This document shows, one piece after another, positions 56,829 through 64,000 of a stretch of DNA of 64,000 nucleotides. Position numbers and translations under genes: made by a program. Source of the DNA: Sulfolobaceae archaeon (GTDB lineage Archaea; Thermoproteota; Thermoprotei_A; Sulfolobales; Sulfolobaceae); NCBI GenBank assembly GCA_028277025.1, contig JAPYVG010000002.1, positions 75,154 through 139,153 of the forward strand, in the 5' to 3' direction. Each line of letters opens with the position of its first letter. Positions within the stretch are counted from its first letter, which is position 1. The notes under the pieces are model-generated. The model was not told where the DNA came from. It made no database searches and saw nothing but the letters and a program-made list of their open reading frames with translations.

Positions 56829-58333
56829 TCGGGTGGGATCTCTTTATAAATCAAGTTCAAGTCTATTCCCCTAGCCTTATTGTAGAAATACGCCGATACA
56901 TATACAATTACTGAACCTACTAAAGTACCTAATACGAACGTCAGAGTTATGAGGTCAGGAGTACCGTTACTGGTCATGAAACCAAAATCCGGGTTTGTTG
57001 CAGAAACATAAGTTAAATATGCAAAATACCCAGAGGAGAGAACACCGGCGATAAGGGTATCAAAGCGTTTGTTATAAATTGAGTAAATTATTGTTGAAAC
57101 TGATACTACTAAGAAGTAAAGGGCTCCTAAAACTGTAGCACCGTATAATGATAAAGCGTTTTGAGAGCCTAGGAATACGATTACTCCCAGAAACATAGTC
57201 ACTAACCCCAAATCCAGTAGGTGTGTATATACTGGGCTCCCGTTTTTACTCACTGAGGCGAAAATTTCCGGTAAAACTCTATCGAAGGCCATGGCGAATA
57301 TGTACCTTGAAAACACTACTACTCCGTAAGATAATATGAAGAATTCCCACACTATTAGGCCTAGCCCGATTAGCCACTCTAGGATTATATTGCCAGATAA
57401 GCCTATAGCTACTGTCCAGAAAGTATAGGAGAACCCATTATTCATGAACTCTGCAGTAGTAAAATTGTAACCACCTATATAATACATTATACCGTAACCA
57501 CTAATAACTATTATAAAGGTTAAAATCAAGCTTATAAACACGTTATACTTTAATGCGTCTTTTCCCTTTATTTCAGCTGCAATAGCCGGGCCGGCTTGCA
57601 TCCACGGAAATGTGTAAAGTGCTAAGAACGGTAACATAAAGAGTGTTGCGTTCCAAGAAAATGATGGGCCGGAATACGTAGCACTAGTTGCATTTATTGC
57701 GTTAAGTACTGTGGGTATTTTGCTTGAAAAGGCCGGAGCGTTGACGAGTAATATCGCCATAGCTAGGATTGTTGTAAATAACGAGAATATTCCTAGAACG
57801 GAGATTAAGGAGTAACCCCATTTCGCCTTGAATATATTTATACCAACTATTATAGCCATCACAGAGAAGGCCAGGATAAATGAGGGTGTAGGTGAAGCAA
57901 GCGTATTTCCTATTGATGATAAGTAGTTAATATTGTTTAAACTCCCTATTTCGCTAAGTACTTGTTGTATGGCTGTTGAGGCGAAGAACGCTGTCAAAGC
58001 GAAATAAGCTACAGATTCTATCATTAGTGACAAAGCCATTACCACTCCAAGGCCTCCGTTTAAAATCCTCGAAATCCATATGTAGTCCCCTCCAGTTCTC
58101 GGTATCTTTCTAATGAAGAATGTGTAAATATAAGCTTGTGGTAATGCGAAAAGAAATGCTATTAAAGTAGCTACCACTAGGTTACTTCCCGGTTGTACGT
58201 AAGGAGTGATTGTATTGTAAAGTGCCAACCCGGCAGACATATTACCTACGTTAAGCATGATAACGTCTAAGAAGGAGACTTGTTTTATTAACCCCGAGGA
58301 CTCCCTAACGAAAAGGTGAGTTTTCTCCACCAT
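56825..58333 (-). CDS. APC-superfamily amino-acid/polyamine permease
   Basis: 502 aa with about twelve spans. MLNVGNMSAGLALYNTITPY near 26-45 lies in span 1, and IRKIPRTGGDYIWISRILNGG near 75 is the conserved loop of the family. Substrate unknown. First gene of an operon with the ABC ATPase, ABC-2 permease and 151-aa protein, coupled by a 4-bp overlap. A TATA-like CTTTATTAG lies at about 58352-58363. Confidence 0.87.
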   Translation of the reverse strand: MVEKTHLFVRESSGLIKQVSFLDVIMLNVGNMSAGLALYNTITPYVQPGSNLVVATLIAFLFALPQAYIYTFFIRKIPRTGGDYIWISRILNGGLGVVMALSLMIESVAYFALTAFFASTAIQQVLSEIGSLNNINYLSSIGNTLASPTPSFILAFSVMAIIVGINIFKAKWGYSLISVLGIFSLFTTILAMAILLVNAPAFSSKIPTVLNAINATSATYSGPSFSWNATLFMLPFLALYTFPWMQAGPAIAAEIKGKDALKYNVFISLILTFIIVISGYGIMYYIGGYNFTTAEFMNNGFSYTFWTVAIGLSGNIILEWLIGLGLIVWEFFILSYGVVVFSRYIFAMAFDRVLPEIFASVSKNGSPVYTHLLDLGLVTMFLGVIVFLGSQNALSLYGATVLGALYFLVVSVSTIIYSIYNKRFDTLIAGVLSSGYFAYLTYVSATNPDFGFMTSNGTPDLITLTFVLGTLVGSVIVYVSAYFYNKARGIDLNLIYKEIPPE

Positions 58334-58470
58334 CGTTTCTTAATAAGAGGGAACTACCTAATAAAGTTTTTACTTTGCTGAGGAAATATAATGATTAATT
58401 ATTACGATATAAATTTACTTAGCCAAGTAAAAGCCAAAGGTTTAAATAAAAATTGATTAAATTTGTGATT

Positions 58471-61958
<3,488 letters not shown>

Positions 61959-61961
61959 AAT

Positions 61962-62822
61962 ATGTCAATCGAGGTGCAGTTAGACAAGTTACTTTCAGAA
62001 GATAGGCTTTCAGCTTTAGTTCAAGTAGTTGATGTACTATCCGCGGCTGAAAACAAGTACGGATTATTATCAGCGTTAAAGGGATTAATTGAGGACGAAG
62101 AAATAGTAGGGAAAATATTGAATAGCGTTATAAATGACCAGACCCTTTCCCTTTTTTCAAAATTTAATAATTTAGTTAAGTTGGCAGATGTTTTTTCCAA
62201 CGACGAGACTATAGAGAACTTAAACAGTATATTAGAACTAGTAGGACTTTTAAACAAGGTAGGGATACTCGACCCTATAAAGGGAATGCTCACCGATGAG
62301 GAGACATTAGGTAAGGTTTTATCAACAGTTGTTAGCGATTCAACGTTAAACCTTCTAAATCATTTACCCAATTTAATAAAGTTAGCTGAAACTATAAGTA
62401 ATGAAGAGACTGTGAGTAATATTACGGAGATTCTTGAAATTTATTCTAAACTTAAGAAGCTGGGGATTATTGATACTATAAAGGGACTATTAGATGATGA
62501 GGAAACAATAGGTAAAATAATGAGTGGATTAGTAAATGATTTTACGTTAAACGTATTAGCACATTGGGGTGAAATAATGAATGATTTGTCAAAGTTAGAT
62601 CTCACTAACTTTAAGTACTATACGTTACTAGTAAACGAGACTGGTGAGGCGTTAAAAGAAGGAAAAATTGAGGAAATTAAACACTGGTGGGATTTACTAG
62701 GATTATTAAAAGACCAAGATGTAAGGGTAGGGTTAGGCGTAGTTATAGCCGTTCTGAAACACATAGGAAGGTATCATATGAAGTATATCTCCCAAACATA
62801 CAATACTAACACAAAACAGTAA
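61962..62822 (+). CDS. DUF1641 protein associated with SQR
   Basis: 286 aa, an all-helical protein of three repeats of about 70 aa (roughly 25-95, 95-168 and 168-230), each with LxxIKGxLxDEETxGKxLS-like helices, for example DPIKGMLTDEETLGKVLSTV and DTIKGLLDDEETIGKIMSGL. DUF1641 genes typically follow sqr-like genes, and translational coupling (3-bp gap) supports a joint function, perhaps membrane attachment or sulfur delivery; that is inference. Confidence 0.85.
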   Translation: MSIEVQLDKLLSEDRLSALVQVVDVLSAAENKYGLLSALKGLIEDEEIVGKILNSVINDQTLSLFSKFNNLVKLADVFSNDETIENLNSILELVGLLNKVGILDPIKGMLTDEETLGKVLSTVVSDSTLNLLNHLPNLIKLAETISNEETVSNITEILEIYSKLKKLGIIDTIKGLLDDEETIGKIMSGLVNDFTLNVLAHWGEIMNDLSKLDLTNFKYYTLLVNETGEALKEGKIEEIKHWWDLLGLLKDQDVRVGLGVVIAVLKHIGRYHMKYISQTYNTNTKQ

Positions 62823-62853
62823 CTATTTTTATTTCCTCTTATTAGTTAAAGTA

Positions 62854-63360
62854 ATGAAGCTTGTAACTCATTACGTTTTCTCTACTGGCTTACTTGCACT
62901 CTTATCATCATTTTTCCTCAACTTTTATACCGCCTTTTTCCTCTCCTCAGTAGTCGCGGTGTTAGGCAATTCATTGATTGATAGGTTGGGGCATAAGGAA
63001 ATCCAAACCAGGAGGGGGTTGATACCGGTTAGGACTCCCCTCACTCACACCTTGCCGAGGAGTGTTTTGTGGGGTTGGGTACCCTCACTAATCCTAATAC
63101 CACTACACGGGGGGATAATAATTTCGTTAATAGCCTTACTTAACGGCCCATCACACATGTTACTAGATGCCTTTACTGAGAGGGGAATATATGTAAAGAG
63201 AAACGGTAAGTGGAGGAGGGTAGCCCTAGCCCACTTCTCTTACGACAACCCGGCAGTAAACGGTTTAGCAATTCTCCTCGGAATACTAATGTTGTTTGCA
63301 GCAACACAACTACATATTTATCATTACAACTATTATCATTATTTCAACTATCATTTCTGA
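62854..63360 (+). CDS. DUF1286 membrane protein
   Basis: 168 aa with about three spans and conserved His/Asp positions: KLVTHYVFSTGLLALL, NSLIDRLGHKEIQTRRG near 47-63, RTPLTHTLPRS and NGPSHMLLDAFTERGIYVK near 97-115. This His-Asp pattern resembles LexA-bound-type metal-dependent membrane hydrolases, and the family is known in Sulfolobales as DUF1286. The last 15 residues are almost only His, Tyr and Asn (a probable metal-binding tail). It follows the DUF1641 gene by 31 bp; a second promoter is possible. Confidence 0.8.
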   Translation: MKLVTHYVFSTGLLALLSSFFLNFYTAFFLSSVVAVLGNSLIDRLGHKEIQTRRGLIPVRTPLTHTLPRSVLWGWVPSLILIPLHGGIIISLIALLNGPSHMLLDAFTERGIYVKRNGKWRRVALAHFSYDNPAVNGLAILLGILMLFAATQLHIYHYNYYHYFNYHF

Positions 63361-63394
63361 AGAGATAATAATTGCGTAAAAATAAAAACAGTAA

Positions 63395-63405
63395 GGTTTT
63401 AAAAT
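63395..63405 (+). promoter_or_regulatory. TATA box of the 63.4-kb small RNA
   Basis: GGTTTTAAAATATG at about 63395-63408, the only good TATA box in the gap, predicts a start at about 63425-63430, just before the terminal stem of the RNA. Confidence 0.5.
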
Positions 63406-63427
63406 ATGTTTTTACAGCAGTAGAAAT

Positions 63428-63510
63428 CGGGGGATGAGGGGATGATTGACGCAACACGAGTTGACCTATGATAGGAGACCGTTGCTCTGACCTGACCCCC
63501 CTCATCCCTT
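63428..63510 (+). ncRNA. C/D-box-like sRNA with a long GC-rich terminal stem
   Basis: Terminal stem GGGATGAGGGG (63431-63441) with CCCCTCATCCC (63498-63508), 11 perfect pairs. Inside: C-like ATGATTG (63442-63448), a 12-nt guide ACGCAACACGAG (63449-63460), D' TTGA (63461-63464), spacer CCT, C'-like ATGATAG (63468-63474), a 12-nt guide GAGACCGTTGCT (63475-63486) and box D CTGA (63487-63490). The guide spacing of exactly 12 nt on both sides is the archaeal C/D standard, but both C boxes are variant and a second CTGA follows at 63492-63495. GCAAC and GTTGC of the two guides can pair with each other, so another fold is possible. Confidence 0.5.
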
Positions 63511-63548
63511 ATTCAGTACTTATCTTTTCAACTATTAAGCTTTTCTTC

Positions 63549-63665
63549 TTATTGAATTTTTGAAAGATGTACAGGGATCCAAATGCCGTCAATATTAGCT
63601 ACAGTTACTACTTTTATCTTACCCTCCATTACACCGTTCTCTTCACAAATTATTAACTCTATCAT
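63549..63665 (-). CDS. possible 38-aa small protein
   Basis: ATG 63665 opens MIELIICEENGVMEGKIKVV and a 38-residue frame ending WIPVHLSKIQ. It overlaps the end of the broken frame upstream on the same strand, in another register. It looks protein-like (alternating beta pattern) but could be part of the same decayed gene, shifted by a frameshift. Confidence 0.35.
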   Translation of the reverse strand: MIELIICEENGVMEGKIKVVTVANIDGIWIPVHLSKIQ

Positions 63666-63900
63666 GATACTTTGTGTCCTTTCCTGAAAATGCAATCACT
63701 CTTTTCACTTCCTCTACCCTTAAGGAGTCTTATCCCTTCAACTTCCAGTACAGTATTACCTTCCCTTTTTCATCCATTATACCGTAACCCTTAACAAGCA
63801 TCTTAACTGCTAATGTTTGCAAATCAAGTTTTTCACGACCTATGTGAATGGAATAATAACCTTGATCCTTCATTAATTGAGAGAAATAGTGAGAAAGCAT
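63643..63900 (-). pseudogene. small gene interrupted by an in-frame stop
   Basis: From ATG 63900 the frame reads MLSHYFSQLMKDQGYYSIHI and continues to GYGIMDEKGKVILYWKLKG (56 aa), then meets TAA at 63730-63732. The same frame stays open for 28 more protein-like codons (EEVKRVIAFSGKDTKYHD) to a stop at 63643. A decayed gene, or two adjacent small genes, fits; I do not recognise the family. Confidence 0.35.
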
Positions 63901-64000
63901 GATAAGGAAAGGGTATATCTTAAATAAAACTTTTACGAAGCTATTGCTGTTTCATTAGGTGGTACTTCAACGAAAACAGTCGTATTATACGCTGATATTT

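Larger units (their letters stand above)
63361..64000. other. 640-bp gene-poor end of the window
   Basis: Contains a C/D-like structured RNA with a TATA box (63395-63508), then on the minus strand broken small frames (63549-63900). At the right edge an open plus-strand frame from about 63930 to 64000 reads EAIAVSLGGTSTKTVVLYAD without a usable start codon. A TATA-like CTTAAATAA at about 63918-63926 precedes it. It may be the 5' part or a fragment of a gene that continues beyond the window. Confidence 0.5.

Overview
The window is a piece of a thermoacidophilic crenarchaeal chromosome, almost certainly from the order Sulfolobales. The evidence is the low GC content, leaderless genes with a TATA box about 26 bp upstream of the start, and Sulfolobales-type gene sets. 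These include an aro/transketolase operon, a RecJ-like/Cdc45 gene beside ribosomal L10e and rpoL, sulfide:quinone oxidoreductase followed by a DUF1641 protein, the KDG aldolase/KDG kinase/GAPN group, thermopsin, PibD and a split tRNA-Arg(TCT) gene. The sequence alone does not resolve the genus.

Layout. 1-5016 (minus): shikimate operon (transketolase halves, chorismate mutase-prephenate dehydrogenase, DAHP synthase, aroB, start of aroE). 5087-11270 (plus): E1-like enzyme, flippase-like membrane protein, then an information-processing cluster (Cdc45/RecJ-like, Pcc1, L10e, Dph2, Csl4, RpoL, an unknown 84-aa protein, TFS) and tRNA-Arg. 11429-13057: a small membrane protein, pibD, and a 0.6-kb gene-free stretch with a promoter and GC-rich structured DNA. 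13058-25397: acyl-CoA dehydrogenase, ArsB-like and MFS transporters, thioesterase, a second NurA/HerA-like pair, CoA-disulfide reductase, PGI/PMI, cysS, Nudix. 25453-33177: secreted protein, glutamate dehydrogenase, OLD-like ATPase, atypical SDR, family 4 UDG, guide RNAs, TauE, DtxR-type regulator. 33230-44747: DHDPS-like aldolase, membrane-tethered HTH regulator, several transporters, an unusual K-channel/RCK protein, an RHH regulator, LysO and a HipA-like kinase. 45094-48454: the Entner-Doudoroff group kdgA-kdgK-gapN. 48614-58333: amino-acid permeases, a 995-aa thermopsin-like surface protein and a permease/ABC operon. 58471-63360: orphan molybdenum hydroxylase large subunit, SQR, DUF1641, DUF1286. 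63361-64000: a structured small RNA and broken small ORFs.

The most interesting part is non-coding. At 31436-31555 (minus) a complete H/ACA guide RNA (8-bp lower stem, pocket, k-turn, ACA box 14 nt from the pocket) runs directly into a C/D-box sRNA, sharing a base between the ACA box and box C. A second C/D sRNA fills the 46-bp gap between two convergent stop codons at 34084-34133. A third C/D-like RNA at 63431-63508 has exact 12-nt guide spacing and an 11-bp GC-rich terminal stem. A fourth, unclassified structured element lies behind a good TATA box at 12621. All of these were read by eye; none has been folded or searched computationally.
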